Part shown: piece by piece, positions 17,089 to 28,663 of the stretch
How the letters are laid out: every line of letters starts with the position of its first letter
Position numbering within the stretch: position 1 is the first letter of the stretch
From: Trichomonas tenax
Lineage: Eukaryota > Parabasalia > Trichomonadida > Trichomonadidae
Length of the DNA stretch: 64,000 bases
Reading direction: 5' to 3'
Assembly (NCBI GenBank): GCA_023091735.1
Contig: JALKBU010000106.1
Span: forward strand, 1-64,000
The notes under the pieces: model-generated
Told to the model about the DNA's origin: nothing
Seen by the model: the letters and a program-made list of their open reading frames with translations, nothing else
Database searches by the model: none
Program-made: the position numbers and the translations under genes

Positions 17089-18063
17089 ATGTTTCTTTGG
17101 CTTTGTTTAATCAAAATTTCAGATATTAAATTATCGGACGGAATAGAGTCAAAACTGTTGAAGAAACTTGAGAACAATATAAATTGGAATGAAGAAAAGT
17201 TCAAATGCTTCGATGGGAAAAAGAAAATCCCAATATCGCAAATTAACGACGATTACAAAGATTGCTTGGACGGGTCTGATGAACCTTCAACATCAGCGTC
17301 AAGTGAAGGCATGTTTTACTGCAAGAATGAAGGTTTTTCACCAAAATTTATTCCAAAATGGTCTGTAAATGACGGAATCTGCGATTGTTGCGATGGATCT
17401 GACGAACAGAATCAAAACATAACCATGTGTGCAAATACATGCAACGATTTAAATGGCAAATTTACAAAATTGAAATCAAAGCTAAACAAACATATATCAG
17501 CAGGCTTAGAGCTAAAAATTGGCGATGAAATAGATAGAGAAACGAAATACGAATGGATGAAAAAGAAGTTCGTTGAAAATAAAAAACAAAATAATAATTT
17601 AGTTCAAACAACAAAAAAGGAAATAAAAAGAGACTTTGTAGACAAGTTTGCTGAGTACCAGAAGCAAACAGCACAGTCAAAACTAGAATTCGCACTTAGT
17701 ACACAAACAGGAAAAAAGCTACAAGGAAATTTCGTTGTATCTTTTGGAAAGTTCAAAGTTGATTACAGAACTGATGTAAGATACGATAACCAGATGCTTG
17801 GAAAGTTCTTCCGTGAATCAGATGGTAGAGCATTCTATAGGGGAGGCGATTACTGCTGGAGCATTCATGCTGGAAGGAACACATACATCGATGAGTATTG
17901 TTGGGACTCAAACAAGCTTATTTCGATTGTTGAGTACTCTCAATGTGAATACAAAGGAGTTATGTTGACTCCTCATGCATGCAACTATTATTCACTTGAT
18001 AAAATTAACAAAATGACCGCCGATGAGGTACTTGAATACGCTGAAAAGATGGGAATCAATTAA
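17089..18063 (+). CDS. Glucosidase II beta subunit (PRKCSH family)
   Basis: A 324-residue ER protein. A short hydrophobic N-terminus (MFLWLCLIKI) may be the signal peptide. Residues ~30-125 form the GIIbeta domain with two LDL-receptor-A-like Cys/Asp modules (DDYKDCLDGSDEPST and VNDGICDCCDGSDEQ). A charged helical linker follows. The C-terminal ~110 residues are a mannose-6-phosphate-receptor-homology domain (FGKFKVDYRTD to YCWDSNKLISIVEYSQCEYKGVMLTPHAC). The beta subunit retains the catalytic alpha subunit in the ER and recognises mannose arms so that glucoses can be trimmed from N-glycans. The protein is shorter than animal forms (~520) because the acidic linker is reduced. No HDEL-type retrieval signal is visible (ends KMGIN). 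Confidence 0.88.
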   Translation: MFLWLCLIKISDIKLSDGIESKLLKKLENNINWNEEKFKCFDGKKKIPISQINDDYKDCLDGSDEPSTSASSEGMFYCKNEGFSPKFIPKWSVNDGICDCCDGSDEQNQNITMCANTCNDLNGKFTKLKSKLNKHISAGLELKIGDEIDRETKYEWMKKKFVENKKQNNNLVQTTKKEIKRDFVDKFAEYQKQTAQSKLEFALSTQTGKKLQGNFVVSFGKFKVDYRTDVRYDNQMLGKFFRESDGRAFYRGGDYCWSIHAGRNTYIDEYCWDSNKLISIVEYSQCEYKGVMLTPHACNYYSLDKINKMTADEVLEYAEKMGIN

Positions 18064-18112
18064 TTCATTTTTCTTCTGTTTTTTGGATTAAAATCATGAG
18101 TATATAAGTTTG

Positions 18113-19186
18113 TTAATGAATATTTTTTCTATTTGTGCAAAGATTTGAGTGTACAGCTCTTGCTATCTTCGGTTGTATTCTTTCTCTTGCTTTATATTGC
18201 GAGACACCGTGTTTTGGCTTTAATATGTGTGGAAGTGCTTGAATCGATTTCTTGCATTCGATAGATTCCGATATAATTGTGGGAGGTGCACTAGATTTTG
18301 CAGTGGATGGTAATAGCCAGTCAAATATGAAATCGTAGACGTAATTTTGGCGAATAAATAATTTTCTGAATTTCTTTCGATATTTCGAGTAATCAGGTCT
18401 ATCTTCGAAGCTCAGAGAGCGGACAGATGTTAAAAACTCTGCAAATTCGTTTGGAAGTCCTTCGCATAATTGTTCTATTGAAGTATTTATCTTTAAATCT
18501 CGTATTATCTGATTCTTTTCATTCTTATTGGCAGCTTTTATGTTCTCCCAAGGTAATTTGCCTTTAAGAAAATATACCAAAACATATGCAATGCTTTCTA
18601 AATCGTCACGACGAGACTGTTCATGACCGAGATGCGAATTTATTGATGTGTATCTTGCCGTTCCAGCCATAGACTTTCCCGTACAGAATTTGGTGTGTTC
18701 ATGAGTGTATCTGTCGCAGTAAAGCTTTGATATACCCATATCTATCATATAGATCTGGTTCCACTTCTTTCCTCTCCCTATAACAAAGTTGTCTGGCTTA
18801 ATATCACGATGAATTAAATTTTTATTGTGGAGATATTCGATTCTTGTCAGCATCTGATCAGCTATCATCAGTACTGTTTTCAAAGAAAACATGTTATTAT
18901 GCTCGTTGAATAAGTTTTGAAGAGATTTTCCTAATAAATCCATTACCAACGCGTTTTGATTTTCATCAGTGCCATAATACTTTATATTAGGTATTCCAAC
19001 ACCTCCCTGAAGAAGCCTGTATATTATTGACTCATTTTTAAGAAGTTGAAATTTCGTATTTTTCGATTCAAGTTTCACTGCAACTTCTTCGGACGTGTTC
19101 ACGTTCTCAGCCATATATATCTCGCCAAAACTTCCACCACCAAGCTTTTCACCGAGAAGATACCGAGACCCCAGAGCAGAGGTCAT
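18113..19186 (-). CDS. Casein kinase 1 family protein kinase
   Basis: A 357-residue CK1-type kinase. It has the Gly loop LGGGSFGEIY (residues ~14-24), the ATP-binding Lys38 in AVKLE, HRDIKPDNF (126-134, catalytic Asp128), and the CK1-specific replacement of the APE motif by SINSHLGHEQSRRDDLES. The metal-binding DFG is DMG (149-151), an uncommon but tolerated change. The domain ends about residue 290; the tail is basic and Ser-rich. CK1 kinases phosphorylate acidic or primed Ser sites in many pathways. The gene is convergent with glucosidase II beta. The upstream DNA (about 19268-19310) has the recurrent TGACAYRT motif three times. Confidence 0.9.
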   Translation of the reverse strand: MTSALGSRYLLGEKLGGGSFGEIYMAENVNTSEEVAVKLESKNTKFQLLKNESIIYRLLQGGVGIPNIKYYGTDENQNALVMDLLGKSLQNLFNEHNNMFSLKTVLMIADQMLTRIEYLHNKNLIHRDIKPDNFVIGRGKKWNQIYMIDMGISKLYCDRYTHEHTKFCTGKSMAGTARYTSINSHLGHEQSRRDDLESIAYVLVYFLKGKLPWENIKAANKNEKNQIIRDLKINTSIEQLCEGLPNEFAEFLTSVRSLSFEDRPDYSKYRKKFRKLFIRQNYVYDFIFDWLLPSTAKSSAPPTIISESIECKKSIQALPHILKPKHGVSQYKARERIQPKIARAVHSNLCTNRKNIH

Positions 19187-19974
19187 CAGGTAACGTATTA
19201 ATTTTTTTTGACACCTTATTTCATTTGATTCACTATATACACGTTATGGACAAAATATTTATCACTTTAATTCCGATATGACATATATCTGACACATTGT
19301 CAAATATTTTTAGAACAATTGAAATATTATTGCTTATATTGCTCTAAACTCATGAAATAAATCATTTTCGATTTTTTTCCACGAGATTTTGCCAATGTAA
19401 AAAATTTACATGTTCTGGTATAATCTTTTTGATATATTTCTTTAATATTCTATTGAGACTGAGATCAGAGCACGCTACTAATCAATGAGGGAATTCACGT
19501 ATATGTTATTTCTAATTATATATGCAAAGATAAATGATACTGTTATATGTTTGTTTGTATTTTATCATAACGATGTTTTTGAATGGGATTTGAATTAACA
19601 AACATTGATTAGATTCTTATTAGAATGATATTTTTATGATTTAATCAAAAGCAAAAGATTCAAATATCATCCATAGAAAAAGGTGCACTTGCAAAAGATT
19701 TCATATTGACAGCTTAGTAGAAGATAATATTTGCACTTTTTGAAAACTATGGAAAATATTATGGGATAATGTTTTGCTCACATTACGATTCAAGAAGAGA
19801 ATACAAATTCATGAAGAAGGATATAGCTTGTCAGAGATATATTAATTTTGATATAAAAATAATAAAAAAGAATCTGAGTGATATGGACCACAGCATTGCA
19901 TGACAATATGCATTGGATTATGACTGTTATCTAGTCAAAGCACAACTAGTGAAACAGAACTGCTGATCCTGTTG

Positions 19975-20511
19975 CGTACCGAAAGTTGTCACGAAAAAGT
20001 GATATTATCTGACATGTAAACATATATTCGTCAAATAAATATTTACGTGGCATGTGATTATAAATGATTATTGGAAGAATGATATCCTATATTAGTTTAA
20101 ATTTACTTTGAAAAGAAAAATTAAGTGCTTCATTGGGACTGGTAGCTAAAGTGCGAGCAATCCAGTCCACCGTTCTTCCTTTCAGACTCGATTTTCGAAA
20201 TAATAAGCGATTTACTTTACAGAATGGTTCTGAAAGGAAGAACTGTGGACTGAATTGCTAGCACCTTGGCTACAAGTCCCAATCAAGCATTTAATTTTGC
20301 TCTTCAGAGGCATTCTGAAATGGAAATCTTTGATTTCTTAATGATGGCGCATGAAAGGAAGATTTGTGAGTTTAGCTACTAACATGCGTGGTATCTGTGT
20401 CAATGTAGTCTCCAGTTCTTCCCGTCAGACGCGATTTTGACACATAAAACCAGAAATTCCGTTAACTTTACATGTCAGATAATGTTGCTTTTCGTGACAA
20501 CTTTCGGTACG
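19975..20511. mobile_element. Composite inverted-repeat element, ~46-bp terminal repeats
   Basis: The left end CGTACCGAAAGTTGTCACGA (from 19975) and the right end (to 20511) are inverted copies: 23 identical bases, a short divergent patch, then ATTATCTGACATGTAAA identical again. Inside lies a second palindrome (20112-20304) and a degenerate third one (about 20350-20440) built from related GAAAGGAAGA/TCTTCCTTTC units. I see no clear target duplication and no reading frame. It may be a non-autonomous transposon or nested MITEs. Confidence 0.65.
20112..20304. repeat. Inner palindrome, ~75-bp arms
   Basis: The left arm (20112-20186) and the right arm (20229-20304) are inverted copies at roughly 85 percent identity, e.g. 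CAGTCCACCGTTCTTCCTTT against its complement. The spacer is about 42 bp. It is nested inside the 19975-20511 element. Confidence 0.7.
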
Positions 20512-20916
20512 TGACAATTTGCGATGATACAATTATAAGAATAAGACTTCAATAGAAATCAGTAAGTTAAAATTAGTCCGAAATCGAAAATCACCATTGT
20601 TTTCAGCATAGAAGTTAGATGCAATGCTTAAATATAGCGACAATATGGCAAATAAGTAATGTAAATGAAATCGATCGAATGTCAAAAACAAAAATTAATT
20701 TTTATTGAAGGTTTAACTGCAACAACATGTTCCAAACGGAAATACGAAAGGTCAGGTTCGGATTCTGATCAGGTGATGTATTAATCCGACTTTCTGTTAT
20801 TTTTACCAAATTATAAATAACGACCCTTGAGAGAAAGTAGAACCATTTAAATGAGGTTGTCGAAGCCAAATCCAAGAGAATTGGCTCAAATTCTTACAAT
20901 ATAAACTGCTCTTCAG

Positions 20917-21004
20917 AATATGGGAGTGAGAAAATAATTGAGACACCTCATAGAAAAATTCTATGAGTTCTATTCAAATTTTGTCAGAACCTTTCTCCCA
21001 TATT
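20917..21004. repeat. Small foldback sequence
   Basis: AATATGGGAG at 20917-20926 is inverted at 20995-21004. Inside it, CTCATAGAA (20947-20955) is inverted perfectly at 20959-20967 around AAA. It could form a hairpin at DNA or RNA level. Confidence 0.45.
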
Positions 21005-22760
21005 TTGATTTTTAAATTTTTTCTACATGATAGAGTTTATAAAAAAAAGCCTACGAAGATGTCAGCATGGATGGGGTATAAGCCATCATCTCATGCTGTT
21101 AGATTAAAAAATGCTACGAATTGACGGAAATATCATTGAAAAGATTTTTCGTTAGTGGCAAACGATCTGCCAATAATATAATAAGCAGAAGCAAATCAAC
21201 AAAGTTGAAGATTCTGTTTTTGAAATAAAAGTAACAATTATAAGTCTACGGCATAGTGGTAATAATATCTTCGAATTAAAGCTAAAAATTTTGAATAGCA
21301 AACAAATTTTTTTACATCAAAAATTTTCTTAATTAACACCAGTAGCTAGTTAAAAACAATTGCATTATTTTTCAAAACCGTTTTTGATAAATTCCCTGCT
21401 TAATATTTATATATCTGTATCGAATCATATATTCCAACCAATCAGAAATATAAAATTACAGGGTTGATCAATAAGGTACCTGTGCCTCAATTTGAAGCAA
21501 AGTGCCTCAAAATAATTGAAATGGTTTCCTAAAATAGTACTAGATGTATGATGTAGATCAATATTCTCTAATTATTTTGATGTATTCTCAATTATTTGAG
21601 AGGAAAAACACTAAAAGTGAAATTTGGACGGAAAGGATATCAGCAATATGTTGGTTATGGCATGAATTGCTCTATAGAGTTTGAAATCGGCGGAAAAGCT
21701 TGATTTTTCGAAATCGCATAATTTTATCTTTAGTGTTTTGAGCGACAACTAATTGCATCTAAATATATTGCCTAAATTATTCATGTTTTTACTCCCAAAT
21801 TCTCTTGAAATGCCAATTAAAAGATATTTTTTGAAAAAATGTTTTAGAATTAAAAAGCAGTAAAATAAGTTTTTATTCTCATAGTATATTAGTAATTATT
21901 AACTCTGACAAAAAATAATAATTTCAAAATTTGCTGATATCTGGGCTAAAACACACTATTATGATCTATATACCATACTATTAATTTGTATACCTGGATA
22001 TGGGCTTAAAGCATGACCATCGCTGTGCCGCAAGTTCCAAAGATGATTCTTGTAAATTGATGTCAGGTGTTATAATGAAGGTTTGATTGTTGAATAATAC
22101 TTGTCGTTGATAAGGCTCTAATGTGGCAATGAATTCAGGGCTCGTTAGAATTTTTGAAGATGTTCTTGAATTACTTCCAGTATAAATGTTTCTTCTGGGT
22201 ATAAAACAGGTGTTTTTGTAAACTGAGGAAAAGTCTCGCGTAATTGGCGTTGTTGAGGTGTTTCTGACACCCAAAAAATGTCTTTTTGGAGCCAAAAGTG
22301 AAAAAATTCAGAGATTTTTTTGGTAAAATGTCAAACATTTTTTGTCAAATGACAAAATTATCTTATTTTTTTGAAAATTTTTCCTTTTTAAAGATCTTCA
22401 TCCTAGTGTGCTTCTCCATTTTTAGCACAGTGATGTAAACTTATTTTACAATTGTGAACCCACTCTGCTTCTATTTAACCCCCTGTACATTGAATTTTGC
22501 GTGAAAAATTGAATGATCTCTCATAAACATAAAGGTATTTTAAATCGCAATAATTTGTGGAATATTGGCTACTATACCTTCACAATTTCAAATTTTGATA
22601 TCATTCTCTATTTAAGTAGCGCGATATAAATTCTCTGAAAATAATCTCCCCATTCAATTTTTCAAACATCAAAATTTTAAATCCATATTTCTACGCGGTT
22701 ATGTGTCAACGTATTTCCAATTCAATGTGATTTCTTAAAAAAAACTGACAATCAATTTAA

Positions 22761-25700
22761 ATGTTTTCTTTTTTGTTTTTTATTGCTTCCAGACAACAGC
22801 CAAACATCGATGCTAATGTTCTCAACGAAGCTGAAGACACACCCATCTTCAAGTTCTTACCTTCTGAAGAAGGAATTACCGATATTGATGGCAGATTCAA
22901 CGTCGATACTACAATTAATGGAGTAACAATTTCTAACTCAAATCGCCAGCTTCGTGAATATTTCACTTGCTCAGTCACAGTAACTAATTCCGAATATTTA
23001 AATAACTTCGCTTTCGGATCTGGTCTTGCCGTCGGTACTGGTGGTGCACTCTTCTTTTCAGTTAGCGAAGCCGTTATCACAAATACAAATTTCAAGTCTA
23101 ATTCTGCTATTACTGGTGGCGCCATTGGTTCAATTGTCTCAAGCTTGCTAATCGATACTTCTGATGACTCAAAAACATTTACATTAAATAAAGCTTTCAC
23201 ATATGGTGGTGCCATTTATTTCTAGGCAATTCCAAAATCATCCAGTGCTGAAGTACGCCTGAAATTCCAAGCATTCAGATACACATTCCAATCCAATACA
23301 GCCGAGCAAACAGGTGGTGCCATTGCAATCATATCAGATTCTGACGCATACCTTGAAGCTCTTAAGATTAAACAAAATGCAGCTTTGGACCAAGGTGGTG
23401 CTATTTATATTGTCAACACAGATGCCAAAATTTACAAATGCATAATCTGGCAAAATAAAGCAGGTGAGAAACCAACAGAAACCAATAAATTAGCACAACT
23501 AGAGAAGAATATTGCTGCTAGATTTAGAGGTCGTGGATGTGGTGGCGTTGCATTCATCTCAACATTCCGTGAACATTCTTTAATAACACAGTCAAACTGC
23601 TTCAAGAACAATTTAATGTTCAATGGTGTTCAGCAAGTACTTGACAGTGATACCGTTGCTAGTGGTTCACGGAAAGGATCTGATATAATGATGGAAGGTA
23701 AGGTGTACTGGCAATCAATGACTGATATGTTACCCACCATTGATACAACAACAATATACATCGGAACCAGATCGTTATATCGCCAGGCTATTTACTCCCC
23801 GCAGCCATTTGAGTCCGATAGTGCGTGCAGTGGTTTAACCACCCTTTCTACGGCACAAGGTACTACTTCGATCACATGGGCAAGTTCTAAAAATGCTGGC
23901 AATGCTGTAGCATCAAGCGTACCAAGCCCATCCGCATTCATTTATAAGGCAACACCAATCACACGTCTCCCATATGCCACAACCAAATCATATACCAAAT
24001 ATCCAACAACAAAAAGAGCATGGACAAAGACATTCACATTTTCAGTTGCTAGAACTCCATTTTACACACCAAAGACAACACCGTCGACAACACCAAAGAC
24101 AACACCAGCAACAACACCAAAGACAACACCAATACCGACATTAGCTGCCACAGCAACTCCAGAGCCAACAGCACAAACACCTAAACCAACAAAGAATCCT
24201 CTGATTACAAACACACAGACATACACATACACATATACAACTGGAGGTGAGAATGTTTTATCTTACAGCTCATTTAAGGCATCATTCGGAGCAGGTGCCA
24301 CTTCTTTCTTCACATATACAAATGCACTTTCTCCGGTAAAATCTGGAACAACAATTGCTTTCACATTAGGTACTTCAGTAACCATTACAGTCACGAGCTT
24401 TTCTACACCAATTAATACTGATATTCTTGTACCAGTTTACGCTCAAGTTGCAAGCACATTTAAGGCGAATCCATTTGACACAGATTTTCGTTTCTATACC
24501 TTCTCCAGTGTTGCAGCAGCGCGCTCAGTTTTATCAGCAACAATGACAACTTTAGACGGTACGTTTACCAAAGGTTCAGGATTTAATTATGCCGATGAAA
24601 TTTTCATCTATAAGGAAATATCAACCAGTATTTATACATACACTGTAGTAGGCGGCAAACTCTCTTTGTCATTCGCTACCAAAGCCTATTCATTACTCCA
24701 AACTAGCAAGAGCAGTGCTGATGAATATTGGACAGTTTCAATTATTGCAGGCGAAACATTCACGACAGTTACATCAAAACGAGCCGATTACATTGGAAAC
24801 ACATTTACAACAGTTGCTGTTTCTATATCAACGCCATCCGAGTACACAGGATATGTTCCATCACTTCCAACAACAAACACAAATACACAGATTACAACAT
24901 ATACCGCATCTTATGTTGAAGTCGAAACAGTTTACTACTACTCCGGCTTCCAGTCAGCAACAGCCAACACATACACAATTATTTATGTTCCAGCGATTTC
25001 TAACACATTCACTTATACAAAAGCAACATATACTTATACAGCAGTTACAACATTCGCTCAAACATATTCTTCTGTTTCCGACGGTCAAATATTCCTTTCA
25101 TACGTCACATACGTTACAAAGTATACTAAGGAGACTCTTTCACAATTAACTAAAACTATAGACACAATTTATGCCTCTGCTATGCTGACACTAAGTACGA
25201 CAGATTCATCTTATTACATGACAAACGCTGCAGGTTCAACATACACATACACAGAATCAACAATCACCCTGGCCGATATTACACAGAAGACACTCACAAA
25301 CTTCTATAGTGCCTCTTTCACAATGACATCTACCTTCTGCTTCACGAACCTTGCAAATGGCGCTAAGACAATTACTTACAAGTTTACGGAACATATCTTA
25401 GGAACTGTTCAAGTCCCAACCAATATTTATGTGACGAACTCTGTTATCAATGTTGTTAAGCAGACATCTACAACAGCTATCATTGCATCCTCTACAACTG
25501 TTTCGATTTTAGCGTACACACTTTCCAAGTATCCTGATCCAGCACCGTTAACACCAATGTCTGATATTCCTAAACAGTCTTTCTCGGATATCCTTTATAC
25601 CCAGACGACGGGTCCATCATTGGCGTATGCTAACGTTAACACAATAACCACTGTTTTAACTAAGTATTACTCTACAGATATTCCTTCAGAATTCGTTTCT

Positions 25701-28352
25701 AACATTTGGACACAGATAGGAATCTACAAGTCAACATTCCACAACAACAATTACATCTGGACGTCAACAATGACTGTTACGCAGCATGTTACAAAGCTGA
25801 ATAAAGGTAGAACATGGATCCATACTGTTATTGAAACATCATTCAACGGAATGACCGAAACTATTATTCAAAATGGTATATTTAGTACAATTGTTACGAA
25901 TTCAGGCGTTAGCAAGGTCGATAAACAGGCTGCTACAATTACAATAACAACAGTTGCTTTCACCACATTATCGCCATCCACTTACCATCTCATTAAAACG
26001 AAATCACAGATCCCAGTCGGCACTGTAACAACTAAGAACACACTCACAATCATTCAATATCCAATCAGCACTTGGTCAAATAATGCTATCGTTGAAACCA
26101 CAACTTCTACAGCTACTATGACAATGACCAATGTAATTTCAACTTCATTGTCATGGTTCTTTGCCACAGAGAGTATCCTTGATATTCCAGGTTACACAGA
26201 ATCAAATGTTGCTGCTATCGAAACAGCTACAAATGCTGCTGCTACAACTATTGTTTCATACATTCTTTCAACGACCAACTTAGCTGCTCGACCATCAGAT
26301 GTTATTATTCCAGAAGCAACAAAGAATCTTCTCGTTATCTCCACAAGTACTATCACAGAAACATATGCTGAAACAGACACTACATACATAACTTACAGTA
26401 AAAACAGTACAACTTTAACAAAGAGTTCCATCTTTGAGATTTACACGAAGGATACAATTTACACTAGCACATACACTATTTTGGATAACAAACCAGTCTT
26501 TACCTACACAATTGCTGATACATACTTCTATACTTTCATTGACTATAAGACGAATGATCCTAAGGTTATGGAATCATATGTTTCCAAAGTTATCGAAAAC
26601 GGAAAAACCTTCACTGCCTACACAACAGAAACAAATGGTGAATCCGCAGTTTATACGTTCACTTATTCTCTTTCCACTGTTCAGACACTTGTTCAACAAA
26701 ATGCTCAGACGAATACAATTGTTTTCTCAGGAACTCAGTACGGAGGTAACCAAGAGAGTCTTACAATCCTCACTTACACTGGTAGTGCAACATTATTCAT
26801 CACAACAATCGGAGGAGTACCAACAGGCACATGGACAGTCACTCTTGTTCCAACATTCACTCAAATCACCACTGATGCCACACTGACAGTTTTTCCAATA
26901 TCCAGTACTGTTTCTACCCAGTACAATGTTATTTCTGGAAGCAATGCTTATGCATCATCAACTATAGCTAAGCCACCAGGTACACCAGAGATTACGCCAT
27001 CTATAACACCAAATCCATCTCTCGGCCCAGGTAGCACATGGGTATGGGAGCCATCCAATTCACCAATCTATACAAATACAGTTATTTCATTCGTAAAGAG
27101 TAGTGTCATGGTTGTATTCCCAAGCAAAGAATACTTTGTGCCAACTGCAACCATTGGCCCAACATCTACATTCACAAACACTCTTCAAAATGGAGTTATG
27201 ACAAACATCTACACGTACACAAATATATCAATGATTACAATTACAACAACTGTTCTCTCAGGTAATCCACTCAGCCCTGTCGTTATCTCTGCAGCTACTG
27301 AAGTTACAACCAATACAGATACATCTACATTTACAATTATCCCTGTCATGAACTCTTCCAAGAATGGTGATCCTTTCTTAAAGGTTACAGTTGTAAGTCA
27401 TCCTTCATCTCTTATCACTAACACATATGTCCAGACATTGACTCCAACATGGGCATCAATTCCATCAGCCATCTCCAATATGTATACTTACACCCAAACA
27501 CCAACAAATATGTTTACTGTTATCACAATTGATGGCCAAGCAAAGACAACACTCACTGTTACACTCACTAACTCAATTATCACTACTCTAACAACATATA
27601 CTGGTGGATACACATGGATTTATCAGACATCATCATTCTACACAAATACACTCACTGCTACAAATACACCAACAGAAACAGCCACATACTATATCCTTCC
27701 ATTGGCCTCACCAACCCCACTTCCAACTGCAACTCCACTTCCAACAGAAACTCCTATTGCCACACTCTGGCCTTCTCCATCACAGTCTCCACTTCCAAGA
27801 AGAACATTGGTTCCAGATCCTAACAAGAAGACAACACTCACCTCATCTGCTACTGAGACTGAATCCAGCGTATTCACAACAGTTATGACTACGACATCTA
27901 CTGTTACGACAGTCACGATTGATAAGTCAGAATTATCAACAACCTTGTACTACGAAGTGCCAACACAGTCAATGACAATCACATATGTTACAGTTTACAT
28001 TACTGTGGCAACAGAGGCTTCAGCCGATTCTGGTAATGATTCCAAGAAGAACAATATGCTTCCAATTATCATCGGTGCTGCTTGTGGTGGTCTCATTTTG
28101 CTTCTCGCAATTATCCTTATCATCGTCCTTGTCAACAAGAAGAAGGGCGGCGAAGAAACAGAAGATTCTGCTGTCGAAATGAATGAAGAAACAGTACTTC
28201 ATATCCCAGATACATCTTCTAATGGTCCAGTTACTAATGATAACCCATTATGGACAACATCAGTTCTTGGTGATACAGATGATCCATTCAATAAGGACTT
28301 CGAAGAAGACGCAATAGAAGGATTCTTCAATGTTCACAACATTGTTGAATAA
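22761..28352 (+). pseudogene. Pmp-like Thr-rich adhesin gene with one in-frame TAG
   Basis: One continuous frame of 1,863 codons is interrupted once, by TAG at 23223-23225 (codon 155). N-terminal ~300 codons: short signal-like MFSFLFFIAS, then Pmp (chlamydial polymorphic membrane protein-like) GGA(I/L) motifs TGGALFF, TGGAIGS, YGGAIYF, TGGAIAI, QGGAIYI, and FxxN motifs. The middle ~1,200 codons are extremely Thr/Ser/Tyr-rich (mucin-like, TYTYT) with Pro-Thr linkers. The C-terminus has a membrane helix (IIIGAACGGLILLLAIILII) and a 71-residue tail with DNPLWTTSV and DDPFNKDFEED. Such proteins are surface adhesins in trichomonads. A second ATG exists only at about 23385, after the first three GGA repeats. 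Outcomes are a null allele, readthrough at TAG, or internal start without signal peptide. Confidence 0.85.
24064..24140 (+). repeat. 24-bp Pro-Thr coding repeat
   Basis: About three copies of a 24-bp unit encoding TTPKTTPS/A in the Pro-Thr linker of the Pmp-like gene. It could vary in copy number by slippage without breaking frame. Confidence 0.65.
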
Positions 28353-28663
28353 ACAAATTTTATTTTTTCGGGAATCATTTACCTCAGAATAAAAATTTAA
28401 TTAAAATTTTTTTTTGAAATATCATTTTTTAATTGTTGTCACATAATTTTAAAAATTGTTATGCAATCATATTATCTGACACATAAAATACAATTTTGTC
28501 AGGTAAAGGGTTAATTTGACAAGTAAACATTTAAAATTTGACACATAACTATTTGCCATGTAATATTCTATTTGACATATAAAATATCATTTGCCAAATG
28601 TTTTTGTCATATAAATTAAATTTTGGGCATGTAATTTATATGAAAAAATGAACGTTTAAAAAT
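28353..28663 (+). promoter_or_regulatory. Upstream region with about eight TTTGACAYRTAA-type motifs
   Basis: Within about 28430-28645 the motif recurs roughly every 20-35 bp: CTGACACATAAAA, TTGTCAGGTAAA, TTTGACAAGTAAA, TTTGACACATAA, TTTGCCATGTAA, TTTGACATATAAA, TTGTCATATAAA and TTGGGCATGTAA. The array ends ~20 nt before the ATG of the APC5-like gene. It is either a decayed tandem repeat or a cluster of regulatory sites. Confidence 0.5.

Larger units (their letters stand above)
19187..22760. other. 3.6-kb non-coding region with nested inverted repeats
   Basis: This stretch holds the large inverted-repeat element at 19975-20511, an inner palindrome at 20112-20304 and a foldback at 20917-21004. 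An ATG-less open frame on the minus strand (21981-22295, opening at TTG) has protein-like composition (MAPK-like start LAPKRHFLGVRN) but no valid start. I see no RNA genes. The 3' end leads into the Pmp-like gene and contains several TGTCAAA/TTTGACA boxes (about 22325-22360). Confidence 0.55.

Noticed and set aside
21981..22295. 104-codon minus-strand ORF as a gene
   Set aside because: It opens at TTG, has no internal ATG, a TGA lies just upstream in frame, and I find no intron signal that could supply a start.
27405..27430. ACTAACACA...CAG resembling the trichomonad 3' intron signal
   Set aside because: It lies inside the continuously open Thr-rich Pmp-like frame, there is no 5' GYAYGY partner, and removing it would break a good frame.
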